From JAICYJ01 sp963737445 (lineage in GTDB: Bacteria > Actinomycetota > Thermoleophilia > Gaiellales > JAICJC01), in NCBI GenBank assembly GCA_963737445.1, contig CAVTSO010000019.1:186001-250000 (forward strand): a DNA stretch of 64,000 nucleotides, in the 5' to 3' direction. Positions 24,108 through 32,722 of this stretch are shown one piece after another (the stretch's first letter is position 1; every line of letters starts with the position of its first letter). The position numbers and the translations under genes are program-made. The notes beneath the pieces are model-generated. The model searched no databases and was not told where the DNA came from. It saw only the letters and a list, made by a program, of their open reading frames with translations.

Positions 24108-25141
24108 CTGTCGCGGCCGCTGACGCCCCACGTGTCCGACAGCAGGTAGCCCTCCGGGAACGGGTCGCTCGGATCCACCATCAGCTGCGTGATGCCGGTG
24201 ATCCAGGCGCTGCCGCGGATCGCGGGCACGATCGCAGGGCGGTCCCCGACGGTGGTCTCGGACACGATCCTGCCCTCGAACGCCGAGCCGATCGCGGAGG
24301 CGTGGGACATCGCGTCGCCGACGCGCATCTGGCCGCGTGCGTGCAGCGCAGCCATTCGCGCCGACAGGCCGGTGCCGGTGGCCGAGCGGTCGAGCCGCCC
24401 CGGCGACACGACCACGGCGTTTCGCGTGACCTCCCCCACCCCCCGCCAGGGCTCCGCGATCTGGACGATGCTGACGCCGGAGATCTCAGGATTCTCGGGG
24501 TGCCTGCAGGGCAGCTGCTCGCGAGCGGCCGCGCGGATCCGCTCGCCCGCCAGGGAGAGCTCGCGCGCCTCCGAGGGCTCGATCGCGAACCCCAGGGCGC
24601 TCGCGTCGGCGATCGCGTACCACATGCCGCCGTAGGCGACATCGACGGTGAGCGTGCCCAGCCCATCCACCTCCAGCGGCGCGTCCAGGCGGTCGGCGAA
24701 GCACGGCGCGTTGCTGAACTCGACGCTCTCGCAGCGACCATCCCTGCACGCAGCGCGCACCTCGATCACGCCGCCCGGCGCCTCCAGCCGCAGCACCGTC
24801 TCCGGCTCGCGCATCGGCACGGCCCCCGTCTCCAGCAGCACCGTGGCCGTGCAGATCGTGTTCGAGCCCGACATCGGCGGGTACTCCGTCGGCTCCATGA
24901 TGATGAAACCGGCGTCACACCCCGGCTGCGTGGCCGGCACCACCAGGTTGGCGTGGCACGCGACGCTGCCGCGCGGCTCGCGCAGCAGCAGCTTGCGGAG
25001 GCCGTCGCCGTGCTGCTGTAGGTGGCGCATCTGATCGAACACCGTTGCGCCCGGCGGCGGCAGCACACCGCCCACCACCACGTTTCCGATCTCGCCGCCC
25101 GCATGGCAGCCGACGACGGTGATGGTGCGTACAGCTCGCAT
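24101..25141 (-). CDS. Proline racemase-family protein lacking both catalytic cysteines
   Basis: A 346-residue protein from the ATG at 25141; the open frame upstream is not used. The PrdF fold is clear (GCHAGGEIGNVVVGG, NLVVPATQPGCDAGFIIMEP, DRSATGTGLSARMA). The first catalytic position, normally Cys in MCGH, is Ser91 in MSGSN, and the second, normally Cys in CGTG, is Thr255 in TGTG. Family members with Cys/Thr are 3-hydroxyproline dehydratases and with Cys/Cys racemases or epimerases; a Ser/Thr pair leaves the reaction uncertain. A hydroxyproline-related isomerase or dehydratase is the best guess. Confidence 0.82.
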   Translation of the reverse strand: MRAVRTITVVGCHAGGEIGNVVVGGVLPPPGATVFDQMRHLQQHGDGLRKLLLREPRGSVACHANLVVPATQPGCDAGFIIMEPTEYPPMSGSNTICTATVLLETGAVPMREPETVLRLEAPGGVIEVRAACRDGRCESVEFSNAPCFADRLDAPLEVDGLGTLTVDVAYGGMWYAIADASALGFAIEPSEARELSLAGERIRAAAREQLPCRHPENPEISGVSIVQIAEPWRGVGEVTRNAVVVSPGRLDRSATGTGLSARMAALHARGQMRVGDAMSHASAIGSAFEGRIVSETTVGDRPAIVPAIRGSAWITGITQLMVDPSDPFPEGYLLSDTWGVSGRDSQ

Positions 25142-25147
25142 CGGCCG

Positions 25148-25153
25148 AGCATA
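25148..25153 (-). promoter_or_regulatory. -10 box TATGCT of the proline-racemase-like gene (leaderless)
   Basis: TATGCT on the minus strand ends 6 nt before the ATG at 25141, predicting a leaderless transcript. It faces the TAGATT box of the plus-strand gene 19 bp away. Confidence 0.45.
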
Positions 25154-25171
25154 CCGGCGTGCGATCAGGGG

Positions 25172-25177
25172 TAGATT
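25172..25177 (+). promoter_or_regulatory. -10 box TAGATT of the small membrane-protein gene (leaderless)
   Basis: TAGATT ends 6 nt before the GTG at 25184 with no room for an RBS. Confidence 0.45.
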
Positions 25178-25183
25178 CCGCCT

Positions 25184-25441
25184 GTGACGCTGGTGCACTT
25201 CCTGGTCGATCTGGGTGTGGCGGGCGTGCTGACGGCGCTGCTGGCCCGCGTGGTCGAGCTTGCCGACCGCGGATCGTCCGATGACGGCCCGCCTGACGGC
25301 GGCGGCGGCGGTGGCGGATGGTGGCGCCGGCCGGCGCCGCCGGCCCCTCGGCCGCACCCGACCGGTGCCCGTGATCGCCGCAGCCCGCCGGAGGCGCGCC
25401 CTCACAACCGGCGGCGGCCGGCGCGAGTCCGCGTCCACTGA
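25184..25441 (+). CDS. Small single-pass membrane protein with Gly/Pro/Arg-rich tail
   Basis: 85 residues. Residues 3-26 form one hydrophobic helix (VHFLVDLGVAGVLTALLARV); the rest is a glycine run then a Pro/Arg-rich cytoplasmic or surface tail. High G/C at third positions, a well-placed -10 box and an end exactly one base before the convergent smpB stop favour a real gene. No family recognised and no function proposed. Confidence 0.5.
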   Translation: MTLVHFLVDLGVAGVLTALLARVVELADRGSSDDGPPDGGGGGGGWWRRPAPPAPRPHPTGARDRRSPPEARPHNRRRPARVRVH

Positions 25442-25909
25442 TCAGCGGCTGTTGCGCTCCTTGACCGCCCGCTCCATCTGGCGGCGGGCGTCTCGCTCGG
25501 CGATCGAGTGGCGCTTGTCCACGCCCTCCTTGCCCCGCGCCAGGCCCAGCTCGAGCTTGACCTTACCGTTCGTCAGGTACAGCGCCAGCGGTACCAGCGT
25601 CATGCCCCGCTGCGCCACCTTCACGCCCAGCTGGTGGATCTCGCGGCGGTGCAGCAGCAGCTTACGGTCACGCACCGGCTCGTGGTTCTGGAGGTTGCCC
25701 TGCCGGTAGGGAGCGATGTTCGCCCCGACCAGGAACACCTCGCCGTTTCGCAGCTGAGCGTAGCTCTCGCGGATGTTGCCGCCGCCGTCGCGGAGCGACT
25801 TCACCTCAGTGCCGGTCAGCGCGATGCCGGCCTCGACCCGCTCCACGATGTGGAAATCGTGTCGGGCCTTGCGGTTCTCGGCGATCATCTTGCGGGCGGG
25901 TGCGGACAT
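25442..25909 (-). CDS. smpB: tmRNA-binding protein SmpB
   Basis: 155 residues, the usual SmpB length, from the ATG at 25909. Conserved parts are ENRKARHDFHIVERVEAGI, LTGTEVKSLRDGG, ESYAQL, HEPVRDRKLLLHRREI and the basic C-terminal tail GKEGVDKRHSIAERD that inserts into the ribosomal mRNA channel. It binds the tRNA-like domain of ssrA and delivers it to stalled ribosomes. The MFS gene ends 10 bp upstream on the same strand, so the two may be cotranscribed. Confidence 0.97.
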   Translation of the reverse strand: MSAPARKMIAENRKARHDFHIVERVEAGIALTGTEVKSLRDGGGNIRESYAQLRNGEVFLVGANIAPYRQGNLQNHEPVRDRKLLLHRREIHQLGVKVAQRGMTLVPLALYLTNGKVKLELGLARGKEGVDKRHSIAERDARRQMERAVKERNSR

Positions 25910-25919
25910 CACGTGGACT

Positions 25920-27110
25920 TTACGCGGTCGCCGCCTCCGGCTCGGCCGCCTGGTCGAGGCCCGCCAGCCGCTGTGAGCCGATGAACAGGCCCGCCGCGAG
26001 CAGCGACATGGCGGCGCAGACCGCATAGCCGGTGACGTAGCCGTTGCGGGTGATCAGGTAGCCGACCAGCGGGAACAGCCACAGCATCTGGATCGAGAAG
26101 AAGCCCTCGGCGATCGACATCGATGTGGCCCGGAACTCGGAACGGGTGTTGTGCTGCAGGTAGGTCGAAAGCGTGACGTAGACCAGCTCCGGTAGGCCCG
26201 CAACCACCAGCAGCATCAGCACCGGCAGCGCCAGGCCGGGCAGCGCCGGGCCCAGCACCAGCGCGGCCGCAGCCACCAGCGACGTCCCACCGACCGTGGC
26301 GGTGAGCGACGCGCGGTCGTGCATGCGGCCACCCACCCAGCTGAACAGCGCGCCTACCAGCATGCCGCCGCCCAGGGCGAACCCGAGCATGGCATCGGTG
26401 GCGCCGCGTTCGGCGAACAGCGGCGCGGCGTAGAACCACGCGCTGGTGAAGGCCGCCCAGTAGATGCTCCAGGCGATCGTCAGCACCGCCAGCCGCGGCG
26501 AGCGGCGAAGCGCGGCCAGCCCGCTGCGCGCGACTGACAGGCCCTGGCCGGCGCTGCCGCGGGCATCGTCCGGCAACCGGCTGGCGATCCCGCTCGCGAT
26601 CAGCGCGCAGATCGCGGTCAGCCAGAACGCGGCCGGCCGCGACCAGGTCGCGATCAGGCCGCCGGCCAGGAACGAGATCGCGCTCGCGAACTGGAACACG
26701 GCCCACAGGCCGCCCAGCATGCGCGGGAACTGCGCCTGGGCGTCGTCGTGCGCGAGCGCGTCGAACAGGTACGCCTCGTCGGCACCGGTACGCAGCGCGA
26801 ATGCCACGCCGTGGATGGCGCCGGCCAGGCAGATCAGCCCAAATCCCGGCGCGTAGACGTAGCCGAGCTCGCCCACGGCGGTGAAGAAGCCGGCAGCCAC
26901 CAGCAGCCGGCGGCGGCCGAGCGCGTCGGCCAGCGCGCCGGTCGGCACCTGCGCCACCAGCATGCCGACGTGCAGCGCGGCCTCGACCAGTCCGAACTGG
27001 GTCAGCGTCAGCCCTCGCGAGAGCAGGTACACCGCCCACACGGGGCCGGTGAAGATGATGCCGTTGAAGAGCTGGTAGAGCCGGAAGATTGTCAGCGTGC
27101 GCGCGTGCAT
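25920..27110 (-). CDS. Major facilitator superfamily transporter
   Basis: 396 residues with about twelve hydrophobic helices. The loop motif between helices 2 and 3 is VPTGALADALGRRRLL (the G-x-x-x-D-x-x-G-R-R pattern of MFS), and a central cytoplasmic loop divides two six-helix halves. A GAGGGG RBS precedes the ATG. Substrate unknown; drug or metabolite efflux is the common role for such soloists. Confidence 0.88.
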   Translation of the reverse strand: MHARTLTIFRLYQLFNGIIFTGPVWAVYLLSRGLTLTQFGLVEAALHVGMLVAQVPTGALADALGRRRLLVAAGFFTAVGELGYVYAPGFGLICLAGAIHGVAFALRTGADEAYLFDALAHDDAQAQFPRMLGGLWAVFQFASAISFLAGGLIATWSRPAAFWLTAICALIASGIASRLPDDARGSAGQGLSVARSGLAALRRSPRLAVLTIAWSIYWAAFTSAWFYAAPLFAERGATDAMLGFALGGGMLVGALFSWVGGRMHDRASLTATVGGTSLVAAAALVLGPALPGLALPVLMLLVVAGLPELVYVTLSTYLQHNTRSEFRATSMSIAEGFFSIQMLWLFPLVGYLITRNGYVTGYAVCAAMSLLAAGLFIGSQRLAGLDQAAEPEAATA

Positions 27111-27197
27111 GGAACCCCTCGAGTGATCGGAAAGCCGGACTGATCAGCTGAGCGGCACACCGATTTTGGGCGCACCACTCCCTGGGACCCGGCCCCG

Positions 27198-27281
27198 TCA
27201 GTGCGAGACGCGCGAGATGCTGAAGCGCAGCCTGCGGATCACCGACGTGGCGGACTCGATGTTGGGGCTGCGGTAGTGCAT
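27198..27281 (-). CDS. Putative 27-residue basic small protein
   Basis: A short frame from the ATG at 27281 to TGA. The peptide is basic and contains SATSVIRRLRFSISR, which could form an amphipathic helix. It is retained because a TATCCT -10 box sits 8 nt upstream of its ATG in the spacing seen at other leaderless genes here. No RBS, family or partner is recognised; it lies between the HAD gene and the MFS gene. It may be a leader peptide or a small regulator, or chance. Confidence 0.35.
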   Translation of the reverse strand: MHYRSPNIESATSVIRRLRFSISRVSH

Positions 27282-27289
27282 CGGCGAGC

Positions 27290-27295
27290 AGGATA
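27290..27295 (-). promoter_or_regulatory. -10 box TATCCT before the 27-residue frame
   Basis: TATCCT on the minus strand, 8 nt before the ATG at 27281 and 10 bp after the end of the HAD gene. It could instead serve the MFS gene downstream. Confidence 0.35.
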
Positions 27296-27304
27296 CCAGG
27301 CGGT

Positions 27305-28075
27305 TCACTCGCACCCCAGGGCGGCCGGCAGCGCCGCCAGGTCGGCCAGATCGAGGTCGACGTCGACCTCCCCGAATGACGAGCCCTTGCCGGTGCGCAC
27401 CAGGCAGGTGCGCATGCCGATCCCAGCGGCCGGCGCCAGATCCGACTCCGGGTCGTCGCCCACCATCATCGCCTCCGCCGGATCGACCCCCAGCAGGCGG
27501 CAGGCGCTGCGGTAGATCTCGGTCGAGGGCTTGCCCACCACCACCGGCTCGGTCGCCGCCGCGTAGCTCAGGCCGACCACGAACATGCCCGCGTCGAGCG
27601 CCGGGCCGTCGGCGGTCGGCCACCAGCGGTTCCGCTGCATCGCCACCAGCGGCACGCCGCCCAGCAGCGCCCTGAAGACCGCGTTCAGCCGCGGGTACGT
27701 CCAGCTCTCGTCGGGGCCGCCCAGCAGCACCACCTCGGCGGTGCCCGGGTCATCGACCAGCTCGATCCCGTCCAGCTCGCCGACCGCACCCCGCTCGACC
27801 AGCGGGTACACGCGCTTGCCGGCGTGCTGGGAGCGGAGGTGTTCGGCGGCGGCCGATGCGGCCGTCGTGATCCGCTCGACCGGCAACTCGTAGCCGATGC
27901 CGGCCAGCCGCTCCGCGATCGCCGCCCGCGTCTTGCCGGTGGTGTTCGTGAGCACGCCCAGCTCGATGCCGCCGGCCGCCAGCTCCACGACGGCGGACGC
28001 CGACCCCGGAATCGGCGACCAGCCGACGTGCAGCACGCCCTCCATGTCAAGGACGATGCCGCGCACGCCGCTCAC
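27305..28075 (-). CDS. HAD-superfamily IIA hydrolase (sugar-phosphatase-like)
   Basis: 256 residues from a GTG overlapping the stop of the PBP gene (GTGA). Motif I is VLDMEGVL, with Glu replacing the usual second Asp; motif II is VLTNTTGKT, motif III includes GKPS, motif IV MVGDDPESD. The C2-type cap of subclass IIA lies between II and III. The fold dephosphorylates small phosphoesters; the motif I substitution is seen in some phosphatases of this group, so activity is not ruled out. Confidence 0.85.
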   Translation of the reverse strand: MSGVRGIVLDMEGVLHVGWSPIPGSASAVVELAAGGIELGVLTNTTGKTRAAIAERLAGIGYELPVERITTAASAAAEHLRSQHAGKRVYPLVERGAVGELDGIELVDDPGTAEVVLLGGPDESWTYPRLNAVFRALLGGVPLVAMQRNRWWPTADGPALDAGMFVVGLSYAAATEPVVVGKPSTEIYRSACRLLGVDPAEAMMVGDDPESDLAPAAGIGMRTCLVRTGKGSSFGEVDVDLDLADLAALPAALGCE

Positions 28076-29799
28076 TGCAGGGCGTCCTCGATCATCTGCC
28101 GAGCGATCGGCGCCGCGGTCTGGCCACCCACGCCGCCGTGGACGATCAGCACCGAGACCACCACCCGCGGCGCCTCGGCCGGCGCGTAGCCGACGAACCA
28201 GGCGTCGCTCTTGATGCCGGGGCCCAGCTCCGCGGTGCCGGTCTTGCCGTTGACCGTTGCGATCGAGCTAGATGCGAGCGTGCCGGTGCCGTAGGCGACG
28301 ACCGCCCGCATCATCTCCGCCACGTCGTCTGCGACGTGCTTGGTGATGACCCGGCGGCTGGCCCGGCGATCGTGGATGCGGGACGGCGAGCGCGCGATCC
28401 ACGGTGGATGCAGCACTCCCCGGCTGGCGATCACCTGCCCCACCGATGCCATCTGCAGCGGCGTGGCCGAGACGCCGCCCTGGCCGATGCCGGCGACGCC
28501 CAGGTTGACCGGGTTCTGGAGCGCGCTCCGCGACGGCATCACGCTCTCGTCCAGCGGGTAGGCCATGTGCGAGCGGGTGCTGAACCCAAACGACACCGCG
28601 GTGCGCGCCAGCTGCTTGCCGCCGGTGGCGAGGGCGACCGGCCCGAACACCGAGTTGCAGCTCTGGGCAAACGCCTGCACCAGCGTGCCACCGCACAGCT
28701 CGTGGTGGAAGTTGATCAGCTTGAAGCCGCCGACCAGCGCGTAGCGGGCCGGCGTATAGCTGCTCTCGGGGGTTACCACACCCTTCGTCAGTGCGGCAGA
28801 CGCAGTCACCATCTTGAAGGTCGAGCCGGGCGGCTGCACGGCGTCCATCGCGATGCCGGCCGCGGCCCGCACCGCACCGTTGCGGGCGTCCATGATCGTG
28901 ATCCCACCAAGGCGCCCGTCCAGCGCGTCGGTCGCATCCGTCTGCAGGGTGGGGTCGAGCGTGGTCACCACGTCGTGCGGCCGGCGCCCGGGACGGTGGG
29001 CGATCAGCCGCGTACCGGTGGCGCTCTGCGCCTGCAGTGTGATCGACGGGACGCCGCCAAGCACCGGGTTCAGCGACTGCTCGAGGCCGCCCTGGCCGTA
29101 CTTAGAGTTGGCCGGCCAGCCCAGCGCCACGCGCTGCCTGCGCTCGGCCGCCGTCTGCGGCGCTCGCACGAACCCGGTGAGCGTGTAGAAGGGCGCTCCC
29201 TGCGGGTACTGCCGATCGTCGGCCGGGCCGCGGGCCAGCACCATCCGGTTGGTGGACAGGATCGCTCCACGGTGGTCGGGCGGCTTGGCCGTGCTGACAA
29301 GCTGCTCACCCGGCTGCAGGCCCGGCCACACCAGCTCCGGAGCCCACCTGATCAGGTAGCTGCTGCCCGCCAGCACCACCGGCACCTCCAGCTCGCCCTC
29401 CAGGCGCCCGAACTCGCGGGTGCGCATCGCCATCGGAACAGTATCCACGCCGGCCGCCATCACACCCGGTCCGGTCACCTTCAGCGACTTCAGCGTCGAG
29501 ACCGTCGCCGCCTGCGCGTAGGCTCGCCGGAAGGCGCGGTAGGTGGTGGCCGCCCGCGACTGGGGCGCCAGCTGGCGGTACATCGTGTGGTAGTCCCCGG
29601 CCACCCAGGCGGCCGTGAACGCCCCCACCGGCGTCCTCGGGTTCGGCCCGGAGTTGATCAGCGGCACCGCGTCGTCGTGGAAGGCCAGAAACGCGACACC
29701 CCCGACCGCGCCCACGGCCAGCACCCCACCGGCGATGACGAGCAGCCGGCGCGGAGATCGCCGTGGCCTCTTCCGCTCGATGCTTCGCGCGCCGGCCAC
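28072..29799 (-). CDS. Class B penicillin-binding protein with MecA-type N-terminal domain
   Basis: 575 residues. One N-terminal membrane anchor (RRLLVIAGGVLAVGAVGGVAFLAF), an NTF2-like MecA_N domain (about 55-165), then a dimerization and transpeptidase domain with the complete catalytic set: STFK (SxxK), SCN (SxN) and KTGTAEL (KTG). It cross-links peptidoglycan in the periplasm. The MecA-like N-domain is also typical of actinobacterial PbpA-like proteins and does not by itself mean beta-lactam resistance. Start is GTG; the neighbour upstream is RNase R. Confidence 0.92.
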   Translation of the reverse strand: MAGARSIERKRPRRSPRRLLVIAGGVLAVGAVGGVAFLAFHDDAVPLINSGPNPRTPVGAFTAAWVAGDYHTMYRQLAPQSRAATTYRAFRRAYAQAATVSTLKSLKVTGPGVMAAGVDTVPMAMRTREFGRLEGELEVPVVLAGSSYLIRWAPELVWPGLQPGEQLVSTAKPPDHRGAILSTNRMVLARGPADDRQYPQGAPFYTLTGFVRAPQTAAERRQRVALGWPANSKYGQGGLEQSLNPVLGGVPSITLQAQSATGTRLIAHRPGRRPHDVVTTLDPTLQTDATDALDGRLGGITIMDARNGAVRAAAGIAMDAVQPPGSTFKMVTASAALTKGVVTPESSYTPARYALVGGFKLINFHHELCGGTLVQAFAQSCNSVFGPVALATGGKQLARTAVSFGFSTRSHMAYPLDESVMPSRSALQNPVNLGVAGIGQGGVSATPLQMASVGQVIASRGVLHPPWIARSPSRIHDRRASRRVITKHVADDVAEMMRAVVAYGTGTLASSSIATVNGKTGTAELGPGIKSDAWFVGYAPAEAPRVVVSVLIVHGGVGGQTAAPIARQMIEDALQ

Positions 29800-29813
29800 C
29801 GGGGTAGTGTGCC

Positions 29814-31535
29814 TCAGCCGCGCTGCCGATCGACCCGGTCGAGCAACACCCGGCCCCGCGCCCGGTCGATCGACTGCACGCGCACAACGATCGGATCGCC
29901 CAGCCGATGGCGGCGGCCGGTGGTGCGTCCCACCTGCGCGACTCCCAGCCGGTCGATCTCGAACCGCTCCCGCCCCAGGCGTCGAACCGGCAGCAATCCC
30001 TCGAACACCTCGCCGAATCGGACGAACAGCGCGCCCTCGATCATGCCCACCACCTCGCCCTCGAACGGCTCGTTCCAGCCGCTGCGGTAGAGCTCCTGCT
30101 CGAGCAGGAAGGCCAGGCAGACGTCGTCACCGCGCCGTTCGATGCGCGCGGCCTCGCGCTCACGCTCGCTGCTCACCACACCCTCGTGCTGGAGCAGCTC
30201 GGGGTCGCCAGCGGGGCGCTCGGTGGCACCGATCAGCCCCAGCAGCGCCCGGTGCACCACCAGGTCGGGGTAGCGGCGGATGGGCGATGTGAAGTGACAG
30301 TAGGCAGTGCTGGCCAGGCCCGAGTGGCCGAGGTTGCGAGGGTCGTAGCGCGCCCGCTCCAGCGCCCGCAACACCAGCGTCGGAAAGGCCACGCGCCCAC
30401 GGCCGGCACCGGCCACATACTGGGTGACGCGCTCGCTGATGCGGGCGGCGTGCGCCGCCGCCTGAGCAGGTGTGTGCAGGTCGGGCAGCGCCGGTGTCGG
30501 TACCTCCAGCTCCGTCAGGCACGCCGAGAGCAGCGCCACCGCGTCCGGGTCGGGTGCCTCGTGTACGCGGTAGAGGGCCGGCACGCGCGCCTCAGCCAGC
30601 ATCTCCGCGACCCGCTGGTTGGTCATCAGCATCAGCTCCTCGACCAGCGCGTGCGCCTCGTGCTCGGCCGCCGCGACCGCGTCAACCACCCGGCCCTCCG
30701 CGAAGGTGAACTCGACCTCGCGAGAGTCGATGCGCGCGGCGCCACGCGCGAAGCGTGCGTCCCGCAGCCGGCCGGACAGGTCGCGCGCGTCCCGCAGCGC
30801 CTCCAGCAGGTCGTCTGCGGCAGGCTCGTGCCCGGCCAGCATCCGCTCCACCTGCGGGTAGCTGAGCCGGTGGTCGCTGCGGATGGTGCTGCGGTAGGCC
30901 GCCGCCGTGCCGTCGGGCGCCACCTCGATCGTGACCGCGTAGCGGTCGACCCCCGGCTGCAGGCTGCAGACGTTGCTGGAAAGGGCGTGCGGCAGCATCG
31001 GTTCCACCCGGCCGGGCAGATACACGGAGCAGCCACGCCAGGACGCCTCCTCGTCGATCGGCCCACCCGCGACCACGAACGCCGACACGTCGGCAATGTG
31101 CACGAACACCCGCAGGCCGCCCTGCTCCCGTTCGACCGAGATGGCGTCGTCGAAGTCGCGCGCGTCCGGCGGGTCGATGGTGAACGTGAGCCGGCCACGC
31201 AGGTCGGCGCGGGCCGGGTCAGGCGGCAGCGGGTCGGCGGGCAGCGCCGCCAGCTCGTCCTCCACCTCCTGCGGCCAGGGGACGGCCACGCCCTCTGAGA
31301 CCAGCACGCCGCGCAGCACGGCCGAGACGTCGTCGCTTCGGCCCAGCACCTCCAGCAGCCGCGCCTTGCGCCCCTCGAGCTCGACCGCCACCAGGTCGCC
31401 CTCCCGCGCCGGCACCGATCCCCGCCGGCCCAGCGTGATCGGCAGGCCCGGCTCGAAGAAGGGCTCTGCCACCAGCAGCTTGCCGCGCCGCGCGACCTCA
31501 CAGACCGCCGGTGGCGGCCGCTCGTGATCGGTCAC
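29814..31535 (-). CDS. rnr: RNase II/R family 3'-5' exoribonuclease
   Basis: 573 residues with the RNB catalytic core: TIDPPDARDFDDAIS carries the four metal-binding aspartates, and LASTAYCHFTSPIRRYPDLV is the later core motif. An S1-like domain follows (EGEVVGMIEGALFVRFGEVFEG). The N-terminal cold-shock domains are short or degenerate compared with E. coli RNase R (813 residues). GTG start overlapping the stop of the S41 protease gene. RNase R also degrades tmRNA-tagged messages, which fits its nearness to smpB and ssrA. Confidence 0.92.
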   Translation of the reverse strand: MTDHERPPPAVCEVARRGKLLVAEPFFEPGLPITLGRRGSVPAREGDLVAVELEGRKARLLEVLGRSDDVSAVLRGVLVSEGVAVPWPQEVEDELAALPADPLPPDPARADLRGRLTFTIDPPDARDFDDAISVEREQGGLRVFVHIADVSAFVVAGGPIDEEASWRGCSVYLPGRVEPMLPHALSSNVCSLQPGVDRYAVTIEVAPDGTAAAYRSTIRSDHRLSYPQVERMLAGHEPAADDLLEALRDARDLSGRLRDARFARGAARIDSREVEFTFAEGRVVDAVAAAEHEAHALVEELMLMTNQRVAEMLAEARVPALYRVHEAPDPDAVALLSACLTELEVPTPALPDLHTPAQAAAHAARISERVTQYVAGAGRGRVAFPTLVLRALERARYDPRNLGHSGLASTAYCHFTSPIRRYPDLVVHRALLGLIGATERPAGDPELLQHEGVVSSEREREAARIERRGDDVCLAFLLEQELYRSGWNEPFEGEVVGMIEGALFVRFGEVFEGLLPVRRLGRERFEIDRLGVAQVGRTTGRRHRLGDPIVVRVQSIDRARGRVLLDRVDRQRG

Positions 31536-32689
31536 TTCTGGGCGAGCACGCCGAGCGCCCTGCGCAGCACCTCGTCAACCCGGGTGAACGGCCGGTTCAC
31601 GACCCGCACGTCCGGAATGATGCCGCGGCGGTTGACGCGCTCACCGCCGGCCAGCGAGAACACCGCGACCGTCAGCTTCAGGGCACCGCCGCCCTGCAGC
31701 GGCTGCACCGCCTGCACCGTCCCCTTGCCGAAGCTGCGTGTGCCGACGACGACCGCGCGGTGAGCCCGCTGCAGCGCCCCCGCGACCACCTCGGCGGCGC
31801 TCGCCGTGGAGCTGTCCACCAGCACCGCGACCGGCAGATGGGCGACCGCCCGGTCGTGGGCAGAGTAGACGTGCCGCGGCTGGTGCAGGCCGTGCGTGGC
31901 GACGACCATGCCCGAGTCCTGGAACACGTCGGCGACGCTGACGGCCTCGTCCAGCAGGCCGCCCATGTTGCCCCGCAGGTCAAGGAGCAGCCCGGCCCGG
32001 TGTTCGCTGCTGGCGCGTTCGGCCAGCTCCCGGACGCTCTGCGCGACGCCCGCGACGAAGCCGGGCAGCCGCAGGTAGGTGTACCGGCGGCCGTCGTAGC
32101 GGATCGACCGCGAGAACACGTTCGGCAGGTCGAGAGCCGTGCGCTCCAGCGTGAGGGTGCGCGGTGCCTGGCGATGGCGGCGAACGACCAGCGAGACCCT
32201 GCTGCCGGCCGGTCCCCGCAGCAGGCGCAGGTCCTGGCGGTAGCTGAGCCGAGCGAGTGGTTCCAGGCCGATCTGGGTGATCAGGTCGCCGCGGCGCACC
32301 CCGGCCGCGGCCGCCGGCAGCCCCGGCAGCGTCGCCGTCACAGCCAGGCCACCCGGCACGTGCGTGAACGCCATGCCCACGCCCACGAACCGCGACTGCT
32401 CCTCGGTCACGACCAGTTGGTAGGCGTGCGGCGACAGGTACTGGGTGTAGGGGTCGTGGAGCGCCCGCAGCACCCCGTGCAGGCCGTGGGCCCGCAGCAC
32501 CGCCTTGTTGATCGGCAGGTAGTAGGACTGCTGCAGCGCCCGCACGACCTGGTCGCGGACGGTCGCCGCCTGGGCGGTACCGTCCCCGCCCACCGTCGAC
32601 ACCCCGCGAGAGTGCAGCTCAAAGCTGCCGAAGAACGCGATCAGAAGCGATACCACGGCCACGAGCCAGATGAGTCCGCGACGCCCCAT
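31532..32689 (-). CDS. S41 carboxyl-terminal processing protease
   Basis: 385 residues: an N-terminal membrane anchor (GLIWLVAVVSLLIAFFGSF), PDZ domain (about 100-180, GVGMAF through DLITQIGLEPL) and the S41 catalytic domain with the Ser in DSSTASAAE and the general-base Lys in SFGKGTVQ. It cleaves exported proteins at their C-termini on the outer face of the membrane. ATGGG start with a TAGAGT box 12 nt upstream (32702-32707). The preceding gene is ftsX, a common order in Actinomycetota. Confidence 0.93.
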   Translation of the reverse strand: MGRRGLIWLVAVVSLLIAFFGSFELHSRGVSTVGGDGTAQAATVRDQVVRALQQSYYLPINKAVLRAHGLHGVLRALHDPYTQYLSPHAYQLVVTEEQSRFVGVGMAFTHVPGGLAVTATLPGLPAAAAGVRRGDLITQIGLEPLARLSYRQDLRLLRGPAGSRVSLVVRRHRQAPRTLTLERTALDLPNVFSRSIRYDGRRYTYLRLPGFVAGVAQSVRELAERASSEHRAGLLLDLRGNMGGLLDEAVSVADVFQDSGMVVATHGLHQPRHVYSAHDRAVAHLPVAVLVDSSTASAAEVVAGALQRAHRAVVVGTRSFGKGTVQAVQPLQGGGALKLTVAVFSLAGGERVNRRGIIPDVRVVNRPFTRVDEVLRRALGVLAQK

Positions 32690-32722
32690 GACGACCTTGT
32701 ACTCTACCCCGATTCGCGGCCG

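Noticed and set aside
28138..30090. A 650-codon plus-strand frame opposite the penicillin-binding protein
   Set aside because: Shadow of a GC-rich gene with intact transpeptidase motifs on the other strand; Arg/His/Gly-rich, no start signal.
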